Shown here: positions 25,773 to 38,044 of the stretch, piece after piece | How the letters are laid out: every line of letters starts with the position of its first letter | How positions within the stretch are numbered: position 1 is the first letter of the stretch | Program-made: the position numbers and the translations under genes | NCBI GenBank assembly: GCA_015057025.1 | Contig: SVFD01000005.1 | Span: forward strand, 62,001-126,000 | Length of the DNA: 64,000 bases | Source: Lachnospiraceae bacterium | GTDB lineage: Bacteria; Bacillota; Clostridia; Lachnospirales; Lachnospiraceae | Direction: 5' to 3' | The notes under the pieces: generated by a model | The model's database searches: none | Seen by the model: the letters and a program-made list of their open reading frames with translations, nothing else | Told to the model about the DNA's origin: nothing

Positions 25773-27032
25773 ATGGGAATGACAATGACTCAAAAAATCC
25801 TGGCGCATCATGCCGGCTTGGAAAGTGTAACAGCCGGTCAGCTGATTAAAGCAAGGCTGGACATTGTGCTGGGTAATGATATTACAACTCCGGTGGCAGT
25901 TAATGAATTTAAAAAGGCCGGATTTGATAAGGTTTTTGATAAGGACAGGGTGGCAATTGTCCTTGACCACTTTGTTCCGAATAAAGATATTAAGGCAGCT
26001 GAGCAGTCTAAGACTTGTCGAGAGTTTGCCTGCGAACACTGCGTAAGCCACTTTTATGATGTGGGTAAAATGGGTATCGAGCATGCCCTTCTCCCCGAGC
26101 AGGGCGTGGTAACTGCCGGCGACTGTATTATCGGTGCTGACAGCCACACTTGTACTTACGGGGCGCTTGGTGCTTTTTCCACCGGTGTGGGAAGTACAGA
26201 TATGGCAGCAGGTATGGCTACCGGTATGGCATGGTTTAAGGTGCCTTCCGCTATCCGCTTTGAATTAAAAGGCAAGCTTCCCGCAAATTGCAGCGGTAAG
26301 GACGTGATTCTTTATATCATTGGTAAGATTGGCGTAGACGGTGCTCTTTATAAAAGTATGGAATTTACCGGAGAAGGTGTGGCAACTCTGAGTATGGACG
26401 ATCGTCTTTGTATCTGTAACATGGCCATTGAGGCCGGTGCAAAAAACGGTATTTTCCCGGTAGATGACGTAACCCGTGCTTATATGGAAGGCAGATGCGA
26501 AAGACAGCCGGTAGAATTTAGTGCAGATGCAGATGCGGAATATGAGCAGATTATAGAGATTGATTTATCTAAGATGGAACCCATCGTAAGCTGTCCTCAT
26601 TTGCCTGAGAATACGAAGCCGGCCACTGAATTATCCGAAATTAAGGTAGATCAGGTTGTTATCGGAAGTTGTACCAACGGCCGAATGGAAGATATGGAAA
26701 CAGCATATCGTTATTTAAAAGATAAAAAAGTTGCTGATGGCGTGCGCTGCATCATTATTCCTGCAACCATGCAGATTATGAAGGAATGCGTGGAGCGTGG
26801 ATATGTAACCGCTTTTATTGATGCGGGAGCAGTGGTGTCTACACCGACCTGCGGTCCCTGCCTCGGCGGATACATGGGTATTTTGGCAGCAGGTGAGCGT
26901 TGTATCGCTACCACAAACCGAAATTTCGTAGGCAGAATGGGTCACGTAGACAGTGAGGTTTATCTCGCAAGTCCCGCAACTGCCGCAGCCAGTGCATTGA
27001 CAGGTTACATTACCTGTCCGAAGGAGGTGTAA
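25773..27032 (+). CDS. leuC: 3-isopropylmalate dehydratase large subunit
   Basis: 419 residues, the shorter LeuC type also found in archaea, which differs from the approximately 466-residue enterobacterial form. Iron-sulfur ligands are visible in [11 protein letters not shown] and in [10 protein letters not shown] near residues 357-360; [15 protein letters not shown] contributes the third cysteine. With LeuD it isomerises 2-isopropylmalate to 3-isopropylmalate. The gene starts 2 bp after leuA and ends 2 bp before leuD, indicating tight translational coupling. Confidence 0.96.
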   Translation: MGMTMTQKILAHHAGLESVTAGQLIKARLDIVLGNDITTPVAVNEFKKAGFDKVFDKDRVAIVLDHFVPNKDIKAAEQSKTCREFACEHCVSHFYDVGKMGIEHALLPEQGVVTAGDCIIGADSHTCTYGALGAFSTGVGSTDMAAGMATGMAWFKVPSAIRFELKGKLPANCSGKDVILYIIGKIGVDGALYKSMEFTGEGVATLSMDDRLCICNMAIEAGAKNGIFPVDDVTRAYMEGRCERQPVEFSADADAEYEQIIEIDLSKMEPIVSCPHLPENTKPATELSEIKVDQVVIGSCTNGRMEDMETAYRYLKDKKVADGVRCIIIPATMQIMKECVERGYVTAFIDAGAVVSTPTCGPCLGGYMGILAAGERCIATTNRNFVGRMGHVDSEVYLASPATAAASALTGYITCPKEV

Positions 27033-27034
27033 GC

Positions 27035-27520
27035 ATGAATACACAAGGAAAAGTTTTTAAATATCCCGACAATGTGGATACCGACGTTATTATCCCTGCA
27101 CGTTACTTAAATACACCGAAGGCAGAAGAATTAGCACTTCATTGTATGGAAGATATTGATACGGAATTTGTCAAGAAGGTTCAGCCCGGTGATGTTATGG
27201 TGGCAGGCTGGAACTTCGGATGCGGCTCCTCCCGTGAGCATGCGCCCCTGGTCATTAAAACCTGTAAAACAGGTTGCGTCATTGCCAAAAGTTTTGCAAG
27301 AATTTTTTACCGTAATGCCATTAATATCGGACTTCCTATTCTGGAATGTCCTGAGGCTGCGGAAGAAATTAACGCAGGCGATGAAGTAAAAGTAGATTTT
27401 GACACCGGTGTCATTGAAGACGTAACCACCGGAAAAACTTACAAGGCACAGCCTTTCCCTGATTTTATTCAGAATATTATCGCCAAAGGCGGGCTCCTTG
27501 CATCATTAAAGGAGGATTAA
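27035..27520 (+). CDS. leuD: 3-isopropylmalate dehydratase small subunit
   Basis: 161 residues, the short LeuD type matching the LeuC beside it. [17 protein letters not shown] near the N-terminus and [12 protein letters not shown] near residue 60 are the swivel-domain signatures that bind substrate. The two subunits together make the isomerase of leucine synthesis. AAGGAGGTGTAAGC in the leuC end supplies the ribosome site. Confidence 0.96.
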   Translation: MNTQGKVFKYPDNVDTDVIIPARYLNTPKAEELALHCMEDIDTEFVKKVQPGDVMVAGWNFGCGSSREHAPLVIKTCKTGCVIAKSFARIFYRNAINIGLPILECPEAAEEINAGDEVKVDFDTGVIEDVTTGKTYKAQPFPDFIQNIIAKGGLLASLKED

Positions 27521-27523
27521 AAT

Positions 27524-28624
27524 ATGGATAAAAAAATTGCAGTCATCCGTGGCGATGGCATCGGCCCCGAAATCGTAGGCGAGGCATTGCAGGTTTTAGA
27601 CGATGTGGCAAAGCTTTATGGACATGAATTTACCTACGATGATGTAGATATGGGCGGATGCGCCATTGATAAGTGGGGCGACCCCCTGCCTCAGGAAATG
27701 TTAGATAAGTGTGTGGCTTCCGACAGTGTTTTATTGGGAGCCGTAGGCGGACCGAAGTGGAACGATGTGCCCGGGCCAATGCGTCCGGAAAAAGGACTTT
27801 TAAGATTAAGAGCGGGAATGGGTGTCTACAGTAATAACCGTCCGGCTAAAATTTGGCCCCAGCTTGCGGCGGCTTCACCCTTAAGTCCCGCCATTGTGGA
27901 AAAAGGTATTGATTTTATCATTGTCCGTGAATTAATCGGCGGAATTTATTTCGGCAAGCACGAAACAGTGGAAGAAAACGGCGAATTAAAAGCAATCGAC
28001 GAGCTTACCTATACCGAAAGCGAAATTGAAAGAATCGGCCGTATCGGTTTTGAAACCGCAAGAAAGCGTAACAAACAGTTGTGTTCCGTAGAAAAAAGCA
28101 ATGTTTTGGACAGCAGCCGCTTGTGGAAAAAGGTAATGCATAAACTGGCGGAGGAGTATCCCGATGTAATCTTAACGGATATGCTGGTGGACAACTGTGC
28201 AATGCAGATTGTCAAAAATCCCTCCCAGTTTGATGTAATTGTGACGGAGAATATGTTCGGTGATATTTTATCCGACGAAGCTTCCATGATTACGGGCTCT
28301 ATCGGAATGATTCCTTCCTCAAGCTTGGGAAGCTCAAGTTGCGGATTGTATGAACCGATTCACGGCTCTGCCCCTGATATTGCAGGAACTGATATAGCAA
28401 ACCCTATTGGAACCATTCTTTCTGCAGCTATGATGCTAAAATACAGTTTTGATATGCCTAAAGAGGCGGACTGCATCGAAAAAGCAGTATCTGCAGTATT
28501 GGATGCAGGCTACAGAACTGCAGATATTATGCCTACAGATGTTGAAGAAGCGCAGAAATGTGTTAAAATAGGTTGTAAAGAAATGGGCAAACAAATCAGA
28601 TTGCATTTACGAAAGGAGAAATAA
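27524..28624 (+). CDS. leuB: 3-isopropylmalate dehydrogenase
   Basis: 366 residues. GDGIGPEIVGEALQVLD at the N-terminus, RPEKGLLRLRAGMGVYSNNRPAKI (substrate arginines near residue 90-105), and TENMFGDILSDEASMI with the metal-binding aspartates are typical. EPIHGSAPDIAGTDIANPIGTI binds NAD+. It oxidises and decarboxylates 3-isopropylmalate to 2-oxoisocaproate. It begins 4 bp after leuD with AAAGGAGG in front and is followed 2 bp later by ilvB. Confidence 0.97.
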   Translation: MDKKIAVIRGDGIGPEIVGEALQVLDDVAKLYGHEFTYDDVDMGGCAIDKWGDPLPQEMLDKCVASDSVLLGAVGGPKWNDVPGPMRPEKGLLRLRAGMGVYSNNRPAKIWPQLAAASPLSPAIVEKGIDFIIVRELIGGIYFGKHETVEENGELKAIDELTYTESEIERIGRIGFETARKRNKQLCSVEKSNVLDSSRLWKKVMHKLAEEYPDVILTDMLVDNCAMQIVKNPSQFDVIVTENMFGDILSDEASMITGSIGMIPSSSLGSSSCGLYEPIHGSAPDIAGTDIANPIGTILSAAMMLKYSFDMPKEADCIEKAVSAVLDAGYRTADIMPTDVEEAQKCVKIGCKEMGKQIRLHLRKEK

Positions 28625-28625
28625 A

Positions 28626-30293
28626 GTGTTATTATCCGGCGCAGACATTATTGTAAAAACATTAATTGAACAAGGTTGTGAAACCGTTTTTGGTTATCCG
28701 GGAGGGCAAATTATCAATGTCTACGATTCCCTTTATAAATATCAGGACGAAATTACCCATATACTTGCTGCTCACGAGCAGGGTGCAGCACATGCGGCAG
28801 ACGGATATGCCAGAGCAACCGGTAAGCCCGGTGTAGTAATTGCTACTTCAGGTCCCGGCGCAACCAATTTGGTTACCGGTATTGCAACTGCATACATTGA
28901 TTCCGTACCGTTGGTAGCTATTACAGGTAACGTTATGACATCCCAGATTGGTTCTGACAGTTTTCAGGAAATTGATATTACCGGTGTTACCTTGCCGATT
29001 ACGAAACATAATTACTTTGTAGGAAAGATTGAGGATTTGGCGGATACCATCCGTGAAGCCTTTGTAATTGCGGCTTCCGGCCGTCCCGGTCCTGTTTTAA
29101 TCGACGTTCCCAAAGATATACAGCAGGCAAAATATGAATATGAGCCCCAGGCACCTGTGGTTCCCGGCGGAAGAATTTGTGCTAAAGAAATCCGTATTTC
29201 TCCGGCGGCAGATTGTATTAACAAGGCAGAGAGACCTTTTATCTATTTTGGTGGAGGTATGATTACTTCTGAAGCACAGGAAGAAATGTTACAGCTGGCA
29301 GAGCTTATTGATGCGCCTATCGGATGTTCCATGATGGGTATTTCCGGAGTTCCGACAGACCATCCCAGATTCCTGGGTATGCAGGGTATGCATGGACATT
29401 ACGCGTCTTCCATGGCAATGCATAATGCGGACTGTATTATTGCTTTAGGTGCCCGTTTTAATGACCGTGTAACCGGTAATCGCGCAAAGTTCTCTGTAGG
29501 TGCCAAGATTGTGCATATTGATATTGAAGGTGCGGAACTTGGTAAAACCACCAACGATACACATATGCTTCGCGGCGATATCAAAATGACTCTTGCGAAG
29601 CTTTTACCCTTAATTAAAAAGAATGAAAAGCCGGAATGGATGGCCAAAGTTGTCGCATTCCGTGAAGAAGAAACACGGGTACAGGATAATCGCGAAGGTA
29701 TGACACCCCGTAATTGTCTTATGGCTTTAAATAAGCACTTAGGTGAAAATACAGCAGTAGCAACCGATGTAGGTCAGCATCAGATGTGGGCTGCCCAGAC
29801 CGTGGAATTCAAGAAAACCCGTAGATTTATTTCAAGCGGTGGTCTCGGCACCATGGGTTTTGGTATGGGCGCAGCCATCGGAGCGGCAATGGCAACCCGT
29901 GAACGCTCCGTACTTGTTACCGGTGACGGAAGTTTCGGTATGAACTTAAATGAAATGGCGACAGCTGTTACATATAACGTACCGATGGTTATTTTACTGA
30001 TAAACAACGGAGTACTGGGTATGGTTCGCCAGTGGCAGACCTTGTTCTTTGATAAGCATTATTCCAACACTATTTTGGATCGTCAGACTGATTTTGTGAA
30101 ACTGGCGCAGGCATTTGGTGCGGATGGTGCGGTAGCAACCACTTTGGAAGAGTTAGATAGCGCGCTTGCAAAAGCATTTGCTTGCAACGGACCTTTTATC
30201 GTGGATTGCAGAATTGATAAAGATGAATTCGTACTTCCCATGCTTCCTCCCGGAGGTTCCATGGATGACATTATTGTAAAGGTAGGTGACTAG
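28626..30293 (+). CDS. ilvB: Acetolactate synthase large subunit
   Basis: 555 residues from a GTG start directly after leuB (AAAGGAGAAATAAAGTG). The catalytic Glu lies in AAHEQGAAHAADGYAR near residue 48. The TPP-binding motif GDGSFGMNLNEMATA near 440 and the following LLINNGVLGMVRQWQ complete the ThDP fold. It makes acetolactate or acetohydroxybutyrate, the shared step of valine/leucine and isoleucine synthesis. It overlaps the GTG-frame extension of ilvN and is two bases ahead of the preferred ilvN start. Confidence 0.97.
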   Translation: MLLSGADIIVKTLIEQGCETVFGYPGGQIINVYDSLYKYQDEITHILAAHEQGAAHAADGYARATGKPGVVIATSGPGATNLVTGIATAYIDSVPLVAITGNVMTSQIGSDSFQEIDITGVTLPITKHNYFVGKIEDLADTIREAFVIAASGRPGPVLIDVPKDIQQAKYEYEPQAPVVPGGRICAKEIRISPAADCINKAERPFIYFGGGMITSEAQEEMLQLAELIDAPIGCSMMGISGVPTDHPRFLGMQGMHGHYASSMAMHNADCIIALGARFNDRVTGNRAKFSVGAKIVHIDIEGAELGKTTNDTHMLRGDIKMTLAKLLPLIKKNEKPEWMAKVVAFREEETRVQDNREGMTPRNCLMALNKHLGENTAVATDVGQHQMWAAQTVEFKKTRRFISSGGLGTMGFGMGAAIGAAMATRERSVLVTGDGSFGMNLNEMATAVTYNVPMVILLINNGVLGMVRQWQTLFFDKHYSNTILDRQTDFVKLAQAFGADGAVATTLEELDSALAKAFACNGPFIVDCRIDKDEFVLPMLPPGGSMDDIIVKVGD

Positions 30294-30294
30294 G

Positions 30295-30798
30295 ATGGAG
30301 AGATATACAATAGCGATTTTGGTTAATAACCAGTCCGGTGTTTTGAATCGTGTAACCAGTATGTTCCGACGCAGACAGTTTAATATTGCCTGTCTTACCG
30401 TTAGTGAGACGGAATCACCGGATTATTCCCGAATCACCATTCTTTTTGAGGGAGAAGAGAGTAAAAAGAATCAGTTGATTAATCAATTTTATAAGCTTCC
30501 CGACGTAATTTCCATCAAGGAACTTCACGCAAAAGATTCCGTAAGCCGTGAATTACTTTTGATAAAAGTAGCAAATTCTCCGGAAACAAGAGAAGAAATC
30601 CGATCAGCGGCAGAGGCTTTTGAGGCAAAAACCGTGGATTATACGAGAGAATCCATTGTGATGCAGGTTACCGGAGACCGTAAGCGCATTGATGATTTTA
30701 TCAATATTATGCGTGATTTTAATATTATGGAAATCTGTCGTACCGGTCTTGTAGCCTTACAGTGCGGCGATGTAACCATCCGTCAGGAGACAAATTAA
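30295..30798 (+). CDS. ilvN: Acetolactate synthase small (regulatory) subunit
   Basis: 167 residues from the ATG at 30295 (MERYTIAILVNNQSGVLNRV), one base after the ilvB stop; a GTG at 30286 would overlap ilvB. The N-terminal ACT domain (1-75) with NQSGVLNRVTSMFRRR binds valine in homologues, and the C-terminal domain (about 80-160) activates the large subunit. The usual stoichiometric partner IlvB lies directly upstream. After this gene the operon has a 258-bp gap with the structured element. Confidence 0.95.
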   Translation: MERYTIAILVNNQSGVLNRVTSMFRRRQFNIACLTVSETESPDYSRITILFEGEESKKNQLINQFYKLPDVISIKELHAKDSVSRELLLIKVANSPETREEIRSAAEAFEAKTVDYTRESIVMQVTGDRKRIDDFINIMRDFNIMEICRTGLVALQCGDVTIRQETN

Positions 30799-30840
30799 GG
30801 CAGAGAGTCATTTTAACGGACAGAGTAAGTATTATATTTT

Positions 30841-32073
<1,233 letters not shown>

Positions 32074-32085
32074 GAGGATTCCAAA

Positions 32086-33741
32086 ATGTTTAGTGATTCC
32101 TTAAAAGCAGGCCCTCAGAATGCACCGCATCGTGCGCTTTATCATGCACTGGGTCTGACCGATGAAGAAATTAAACGTCCCTTGGTAGGTATTGTCAGTT
32201 CTTATAACGAAATCGTGCCGGGACATATGAATATTGATAAAATTGTGGAAGCAGTCCGTATGGGCGTAGCTATGGCCGGAGGAACCCCTATTGTGTTCCC
32301 CGCTATTGCGGTTTGCGACGGTATTGCCATGGGTCATAAAGGTATGAAATATTCCCTGATTACCCGTGATTTGATTGCAGATTCTACAGAAGCTATGGTC
32401 AATGCCCATGGTTTTGATGCTTTGGTTATGGTACCTAATTGTGATAAAAATGTACCCGGACTTTTAATGGCGGCAGCCCGCCTTAATATTCCTACGGTAT
32501 TTGTAAGCGGCGGTCCTATGCTGGCAGGTCACATTGACGGAGCCAAAACCAGTTTTTCCTCTATTTCAGAGGCAGTAGGTGAGTACAACGCCGGTAAAAT
32601 CTCTCTTGAGAAGCTTCACGAGTATGAGTGCAAGACCTGCCCTACCTGTGGTTCCTGCTCCGGTATGTATACCGCCAATTCCATGAACTGCTTAACTGAG
32701 GCTCTTGGTATGGGCCTAAAAGGAAACGGAACCATCCCTGCAGTATACTCAGCCCGCATTGAGCTTGCAAAGCATGCAGGTATGGCAGTTATGAAAATGC
32801 TTGAAGAAGACATCCGTCCTTTGGACATTATGACATTGGAAGCCTTTTATAATGCATTGACAGTGGATATGGCCCTTGGTTGTTCTACCAACAGTATGTT
32901 GCATCTTCCGGCAATTGCCCATGAGTGCGGCATTGAAATTAACCTTGATATTGCCAATCAGATCAGTGAAAAGACCCCGAATCTCTGTCACTTGGCACCT
33001 GCAGGCAGAACCTACATTGAAGAATTGGATGAAGCCGGCGGCGTGTATGCGGTTATGAATGAATTGTCAAAAAAAGGTCTTTTGAATACCGATTGTCTTA
33101 CTGTTAACGGAAAGACCGTGGGTGAAAACATTAAGGATTGCATCAATTTAAATCAGGAAGTAATACGTCCAATTGAGAATCCTTACAGCGAAACCGGTGG
33201 TATTGCGGTACTTCGCGGTAACTTAGCTCCGGATGGAAGCGTTGTAAAACGTTCTGCTGTTTTACCGGAAATGCTGGTACATGAAGGTCCGGCCAGAGTA
33301 TTTGAGTGTGAAGAGGATGCTCAGGCAGCTATCAACGCAGGCAAAATCAACCCCGGTGACGTGGTTGTCATCCGCTATGAAGGACCCAAAGGCGGTCCCG
33401 GTATGCGTGAAATGTTAAATCCCACCTCAGCCATTATGGGTATGGGTCTTGGCAGCAGTGTTGCCCTGATTACAGACGGTCGTTTCAGTGGTGCCACCAG
33501 AGGTGCCTGTATCGGCCATGTTTCTCCCGAGGCAGCCAGCGGCGGTGTTATCGGCATTGTAAAAGAAGGCGACATCATCAGCATTAATATTCCCGAAAAC
33601 ACCTTGGAATTAAAGGTAAGTGAGGAAGAAATTGCGGCACGTATGAAGGATTTTGTACCGAAAACAAAGGAATTAAAAGGTTACTTAAAGCGTTATGCCG
33701 CTCTGGTTTCCAGCGGTGCCAAGGGAGCGATTTTGGAATAG
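32086..33741 (+). CDS. ilvD: Dihydroxy-acid dehydratase
   Basis: 551 residues. [19 protein letters not shown] near residue 118 and [20 protein letters not shown] near 186 carry the iron-sulfur cluster cysteines. [19 protein letters not shown] near 465 is the conserved active-site block. It dehydrates the dihydroxy acids to 2-oxo acids, the last step before transamination. It is the final gene of the ilv-leu operon; no aminotransferase (ilvE) lies in this window, so that step must be encoded elsewhere. Confidence 0.97.
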   Translation: MFSDSLKAGPQNAPHRALYHALGLTDEEIKRPLVGIVSSYNEIVPGHMNIDKIVEAVRMGVAMAGGTPIVFPAIAVCDGIAMGHKGMKYSLITRDLIADSTEAMVNAHGFDALVMVPNCDKNVPGLLMAAARLNIPTVFVSGGPMLAGHIDGAKTSFSSISEAVGEYNAGKISLEKLHEYECKTCPTCGSCSGMYTANSMNCLTEALGMGLKGNGTIPAVYSARIELAKHAGMAVMKMLEEDIRPLDIMTLEAFYNALTVDMALGCSTNSMLHLPAIAHECGIEINLDIANQISEKTPNLCHLAPAGRTYIEELDEAGGVYAVMNELSKKGLLNTDCLTVNGKTVGENIKDCINLNQEVIRPIENPYSETGGIAVLRGNLAPDGSVVKRSAVLPEMLVHEGPARVFECEEDAQAAINAGKINPGDVVVIRYEGPKGGPGMREMLNPTSAIMGMGLGSSVALITDGRFSGATRGACIGHVSPEAASGGVIGIVKEGDIISINIPENTLELKVSEEEIAARMKDFVPKTKELKGYLKRYAALVSSGAKGAILE

Positions 33742-33802
33742 TATAGAGTAATGCATTTTGAATGAAAAATCCAAAATATGGAAAGTCTAATTTTAGAACG
33801 AT

Positions 33803-35011
33803 ATGAAAAAAGAATTTTTAATGAGATTATATACGTTGACAATTTTTCGTAATTTATTGGAAGACCCGGTAATACAGGCATTATGCGAGTATTTAAAAGA
33901 TCTTGATAACTGGGATTCTTTACTTGCTGTGAGCGGATATTGTCAGACTGTGGGAAAGCTTTATCTCTCAGGCGAAAGCAATTTTGCGGATTATATTCAA
34001 CGGATTGTTAGTGATGATGAAAATGTATATATCCGAAGAATCGGAATGGGGGAAACGGCGGAACCTTTTATGGAGGAAGCGGTAGCGAAGGAATTGGAGA
34101 TTCTGCAGGAAATCGCAGATCTTACACCCCAAGGTTTGCAGGAAGAGTTGTTTTACGAAGGATATCTGCCTTCTTTTGAAGTAAAGCAGATCAAACTGAA
34201 AGAAGAATATTATCACCGTTGCGCCAATATTCATTGCTATGGTTATGGTATGTATGCAAGATTTCATATGTTTTATGTGGATGAATCAGGCAAAATTATG
34301 CCGGTGCATTCGCCGGACAGCATTCGTTTGTCCCAATTGATTGATTATAAAAGAGAGCAACAACTAATTATTGATAATACCAAGGCATTGCTTGAAGGGA
34401 AGCCTGCCGCCAATATTTTATTGACCGGAGATGCCGGAACGGGTAAATCTTCCACAATCAAGGCAGTGGTTAACGAGCTTTATCATAAGGGCTTGCGTAT
34501 TTTGGAAATCCGAAAGGAACAGCTTCATAAAATCCCGGCAATTGTGGATGAATTAAGCAAAAATCCACTGAAGTTCATACTTTTCATAGATGATTTATCT
34601 TTTGTAAAAGATGATGATAATTTCAGTGCCTTAAAAGCAATTTTAGAGGGCTCGGTATCTGCTAAGTCAAGCAATGTGGTGATTTATGCCACAAGCAATC
34701 GCCGTCATCTTGTAAAAGAAACCTTTTCTGAGAGAGACGGTGATGACGTGCATCGCAACGACACCATACAAGAGATTATTTCTCTTTCGGAACGCTTTGG
34801 CCTGCACATTACTTTTAACCGTCCGAATAAAGAAACTTATTTAGATATTGTCAGCCGCTTGGCAAAGGAAAGCGGTATTCGATTACCTGAAGAGGAACTC
34901 AAAGCAGGAGCAGAGCGATTTGTTCTCGGCAAAGGAAACCGTTCCGCCAGAGCAGCAAAACAGTATGTGGACAGTTTGATTGTTAAAGAGACAAAGTTCG
35001 CAGAGTCTTAA
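33803..35011 (+). CDS. DUF815 family AAA+ ATPase
   Basis: 402 residues. The N-terminal 185 residues are a helical domain of unknown role. The AAA+ core has Walker A GDAGTGKSS near residue 212, Walker B LFIDDLSF near 264, and a sensor-1-like ATSNRRHLV near 298. This arrangement matches DUF815, an uncharacterised ATPase family. It starts 61 bp after ilvD with a weak ribosome site and ends before a good terminator, so it may be read through from the ilv operon. No membrane segment is visible. Confidence 0.85.
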   Translation: MKKEFLMRLYTLTIFRNLLEDPVIQALCEYLKDLDNWDSLLAVSGYCQTVGKLYLSGESNFADYIQRIVSDDENVYIRRIGMGETAEPFMEEAVAKELEILQEIADLTPQGLQEELFYEGYLPSFEVKQIKLKEEYYHRCANIHCYGYGMYARFHMFYVDESGKIMPVHSPDSIRLSQLIDYKREQQLIIDNTKALLEGKPAANILLTGDAGTGKSSTIKAVVNELYHKGLRILEIRKEQLHKIPAIVDELSKNPLKFILFIDDLSFVKDDDNFSALKAILEGSVSAKSSNVVIYATSNRRHLVKETFSERDGDDVHRNDTIQEIISLSERFGLHITFNRPNKETYLDIVSRLAKESGIRLPEEELKAGAERFVLGKGNRSARAAKQYVDSLIVKETKFAES

Positions 35012-35050
35012 TAACTCCGGGAAGAGAGCTCCAAAGAAAATTAAGTGAAA

Positions 35051-35078
35051 AACTGTATTCTTCGGGATACAGTTTTTT
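35051..35078 (+). terminator. Terminator after the DUF815 gene
   Basis: AACTGTAT pairs with ATACAGTT around TCTTCGGG, with a T run after it. Confidence 0.88.
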
Positions 35079-35106
35079 ATATTTTTCTTTTCTTTTTGAC
35101 AATAAG

Positions 35107-35115
35107 TGATATAAT
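35107..35115 (+). promoter_or_regulatory. Extended -10 promoter of the chemoreceptor gene
   Basis: TGATATAAT is a perfect extended -10 element, 108 bp before the start codon. The TTGACA at 35096-35101 is only 8 bp away and cannot serve as its -35. Confidence 0.6.
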
Positions 35116-35222
35116 TGATTTAAGTGTGTAACAATTTTGTCCGTTAGGGGAAAAATACGGATAGTTTGATAAAATGTACCCGGTACGGAGTGCATCATCA
35201 TAAAAATATCGGAGGGATTGCA

Positions 35223-36563
35223 ATGGCAAAGAAACAGCAGAAAGTAAAATTAAACAAAAGATTATTGAATGCCAAGATGAAGAACAAATTCAGTCTTGGA
35301 TTCGGGCCGGTAATTGCCGGAGTTTCCATTACTGCAATGATAGCAATGGCAGCAATCATTATTTTATGTATTAATATGGCTAAAAACGGCTTACCCATTA
35401 CTATAGGAATTGTTGCAATTGTTGTTTTGTTAATTGCGGAGATGCTGACCATTATAATGTGTAAAACCGTTTCAAAAAGTTTGGCAGATTCCATTACACT
35501 TCCTATCTTTGAATTAAAAGAAGCCGTAAATAAGATTAAAAAAGGCGATTTTGATGTTGAGATTACATATGAAAGTAATGATGAATTAGGTGAACTTGCC
35601 CAGGATTTAAGAGAAACTTGTGAAACATTAAAAGGTATTGTCTCCGATGCCGGAAGCATGCTTGTCGAAATGGCAGAAGGTAATTTTACTATTACTTCTG
35701 AAGCATCTGAATTATATGTAGGCGATTTTGAAACCTTGATTGTTGCGATGAATCAGTTAAATTCTCAGCTGGATGCGACTTTACGTCAAATTAAGGAATC
35801 TGCAGGGCATGTAATGATTGGTTCCGAGCAGTTGGCAGGTAGTGCACAGGAATTAGCAGAAGGTGCCAGCGAGCAGGCATGTGCGGTAGATGAACTTACA
35901 TCTACCATTGCGGACGTAACCAATATTTCCGAAGACAGTGCAAGAAATGCAATGATGGCGGCAAGCAGTGCTAAAGATGCTGCAGATGATGCAGCAAGCA
36001 GTCGTGAAAAAATAGGTAAGCTTACGGATGCAATGGACCGCATTACAGAAACTTCCAAAGAAATCGAAAATATTATTACTGCAATCGAGAAAATTGCGGC
36101 ACAGACCAATCTTTTATCCTTAAATGCATCCATTGAAGCGGCAAGAGCCGGTGAAATGGGTAAGGGATTTGCGGTAGTAGCAGATCAGATTGGTAAGCTG
36201 GCAGCAGACAGCCGTCAGTCAGCAGTTACAACCCGAGAGTTAATCAGCAAGTCTCTGACGGAAATTGAGAACGGAAGTATTATGGTCGAGTATACAATGG
36301 AGTCTATCGGTACAGCTCTTGCCAATATGGAATCTTTTGCAGGTATGGCAGCAGGAGCAGCCGAGGCATCTCAGGAACAGGCTGATATGTTGAAGCAGAT
36401 TCAGACAAGAATTGACCAGATTTCAACCGTTGTTCAGAGTAATTCTGCATCAGCAGAAGAAACCTCAGCAATCAGTCAGGAACTTTCTGCACAGGCAATC
36501 GGTTTGGAAGAAATGATATCTAAGTTTGAATTAAGAGAAGAAGATTTTTCTACTGTGGAATAA
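35223..36563 (+). CDS. Methyl-accepting chemotaxis protein
   Basis: 446 residues from the ATG at 35223, with GGAGGG at 35211-35216; the open frame to 35166 has no ribosome site. Two membrane helices (about 30-50 and 58-80) are joined by only a few residues, so there is almost no extracellular sensor domain. A HAMP domain follows (about 80-135, [21 protein letters not shown]). The cytoplasmic signalling hairpin has [19 protein letters not shown] near residue 300. The lack of a periplasmic domain suggests it senses membrane or cytoplasmic cues. No che genes are nearby. Confidence 0.93.
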   Translation: MAKKQQKVKLNKRLLNAKMKNKFSLGFGPVIAGVSITAMIAMAAIIILCINMAKNGLPITIGIVAIVVLLIAEMLTIIMCKTVSKSLADSITLPIFELKEAVNKIKKGDFDVEITYESNDELGELAQDLRETCETLKGIVSDAGSMLVEMAEGNFTITSEASELYVGDFETLIVAMNQLNSQLDATLRQIKESAGHVMIGSEQLAGSAQELAEGASEQACAVDELTSTIADVTNISEDSARNAMMAASSAKDAADDAASSREKIGKLTDAMDRITETSKEIENIITAIEKIAAQTNLLSLNASIEAARAGEMGKGFAVVADQIGKLAADSRQSAVTTRELISKSLTEIENGSIMVEYTMESIGTALANMESFAGMAAGAAEASQEQADMLKQIQTRIDQISTVVQSNSASAEETSAISQELSAQAIGLEEMISKFELREEDFSTVE

Positions 36564-36584
36564 ATAGAATTACAGATAAAATGC

Positions 36585-36619
36585 AAATCCCTCTGCTCGA
36601 ATGAGTAGAGGGATTTTTA
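36585..36619 (+). terminator. Terminator after the chemoreceptor gene
   Basis: AAATCCCTCT at 36585-36594 pairs with AGAGGGATTT at 36607-36616, with an inner CTC/GAG extension and a T run. Confidence 0.88.
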
Positions 36620-36650
36620 GCCTTAATTAACATATTATAAAGACAGCCTG

Positions 36651-37733
36651 CTAATTATAACTTACAGAAGTCATATAAGGGACAGAGTTTTCTGAATTAT
36701 GAATGACTCCTTCTTCATCTAAATATCTTGTAAAAGGCAGAACTTCTGCACTAATAGTATATCTGCTGGTGTCTTCCAATAAATCAGCTTCAAAAGTAAA
36801 GGTAACAATACTACCGGGATCAATGTTTGCTTCTCTGATAGAATGACTGCTTCCTGGTATTTCTTTATCATCCTGCGTGTAGTAAGTTGAAAGGTTACAG
36901 CGTAAGCTCTCTATGGTATGTTCACTGTTATTAACAACTGTAACAATCAGAGAACCGTCAGACTGAATACTTTCGGTTACAACAATGTTTTCGTTCATGG
37001 TTTTTATTTTTTCGCTATCGGTATTAAATGAGATATAATCAAAGTCCTCATAAACACTTTCTTTTGCATCCTTGTCATTTTCAGGATAACACATGTCAAT
37101 ACGATAAAATCCGTCTGCTCTTTCGAAGAAAAGAACGTCCAACATCGCATTTTTGTTTTCGTCTTTTAATACAAAATGCCATACATCAATGTCCCAGTCA
37201 TAGGAATCAAAATAGCAGTCTTCTACAGAGCCCTTGGGATTGGCAGCAAGATAAAAATATCTGGAAACATCTTCCCAAGTAGTTTCTTCTGTTTTTGTAA
37301 AAGTATAACCTTCTTCTTCTAACATGCTATCATAAAAGTCAGATGCCTGTTTGTCTAAGGAAGTATTTTGATCTTCTAAATATGTAACAGAAAGATAGGT
37401 ATCTTTTAAAGTAATATCTAAATTTTCAGGATTTTCATATGTTGTGAGAAGAACTCTGGTATCGGGATCCGTATCATATGTAAGAACAATGCTGTCTTGC
37501 TCTATGGAATAGCCACCGCTGCGATATTCGCCGCCGGCAACTCCCAACGGAAGAACAAAAACTCTTCCCGTAATTTTAACTTTGTTTGTTTCTACGTATT
37601 CGTAGTATGCACAATTTGTCAGAGGGGAATTCTCTATTTTATTGTTATGTATTATTGAAACAATAAAATAAATAGTGAAAGCAACTACAACTGCTCCAAA
37701 GATACCGATTTTAATCCACATGCTTTTTTTCAT
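36651..37733 (-). CDS. Hypothetical membrane-anchored protein
   Basis: 360 residues, function not recognised. An N-terminal signal-anchor helix (about 7-27, IKIGIFGAVVVAFTIYFIV) is followed by an acidic extracellular part. Residues 30-100 and 130-225 are beta-rich; the last 110 residues (NIVVTESIQSDGSLIVTVVNNSEHTIESL) look like an Ig-like beta-sandwich of the FxLYD kind, in which a stretch on unforced versus stressed terms is followed by GSIVTFTFEADL. It points left, convergent with the chemoreceptor gene, and no cysteine fits a lipobox. Confidence 0.7.
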   Translation of the reverse strand: MKKSMWIKIGIFGAVVVAFTIYFIVSIIHNNKIENSPLTNCAYYEYVETNKVKITGRVFVLPLGVAGGEYRSGGYSIEQDSIVLTYDTDPDTRVLLTTYENPENLDITLKDTYLSVTYLEDQNTSLDKQASDFYDSMLEEEGYTFTKTEETTWEDVSRYFYLAANPKGSVEDCYFDSYDWDIDVWHFVLKDENKNAMLDVLFFERADGFYRIDMCYPENDKDAKESVYEDFDYISFNTDSEKIKTMNENIVVTESIQSDGSLIVTVVNNSEHTIESLRCNLSTYYTQDDKEIPGSSHSIREANIDPGSIVTFTFEADLLEDTSRYTISAEVLPFTRYLDEEGVIHNSENSVPYMTSVSYN

Positions 37734-38044
37734 TCTTATAATCTCGCTTTCTTAACCAAATTCATAAAATCTCAAGAAAAGATAAAAGTTTCTCTCTCAC
37801 TGATATATTTTCATGAGTTTAATAAAGGTTCATTTTTTATTATATCATGCAATATTTTTTTATAAATAGTAAAAGAATAAAAAAATAAAAAAGAATACAC
37901 AAAAAATTCCAGTTTATTCATTGTAGATTTTGCAAACAATAATTTCAGAAACGCAAATGTGTTTCAAACGCAAAGGCCGTTTGCGTTTCATTTAAATAGA
38001 ATGCGAATAAGAAGAAACAAATTTCAATTGGAAGGAGATGCATC
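37734..38044. promoter_or_regulatory. Divergent intergenic region with competing hairpins
   Basis: 311 bp between the leftward membrane protein and the rightward small protein. At 37948-37957 (GAAACGCAAA) and 37965-37974 (CAAACGCAAA) are two direct repeats, and at 37980-37989 (TTTGCGTTTC) a complementary copy. The third segment can pair with either of the first two but not both. The rest is AT-rich with no clear -35/-10 pair. GGAAGGAG precedes the next start codon. Confidence 0.6.

Noticed and set aside
35096-35115. TTGACA and TATAAT as one promoter before the chemoreceptor gene
   Set aside because: The spacer is only 8 bp; the extended -10 alone is the better reading.
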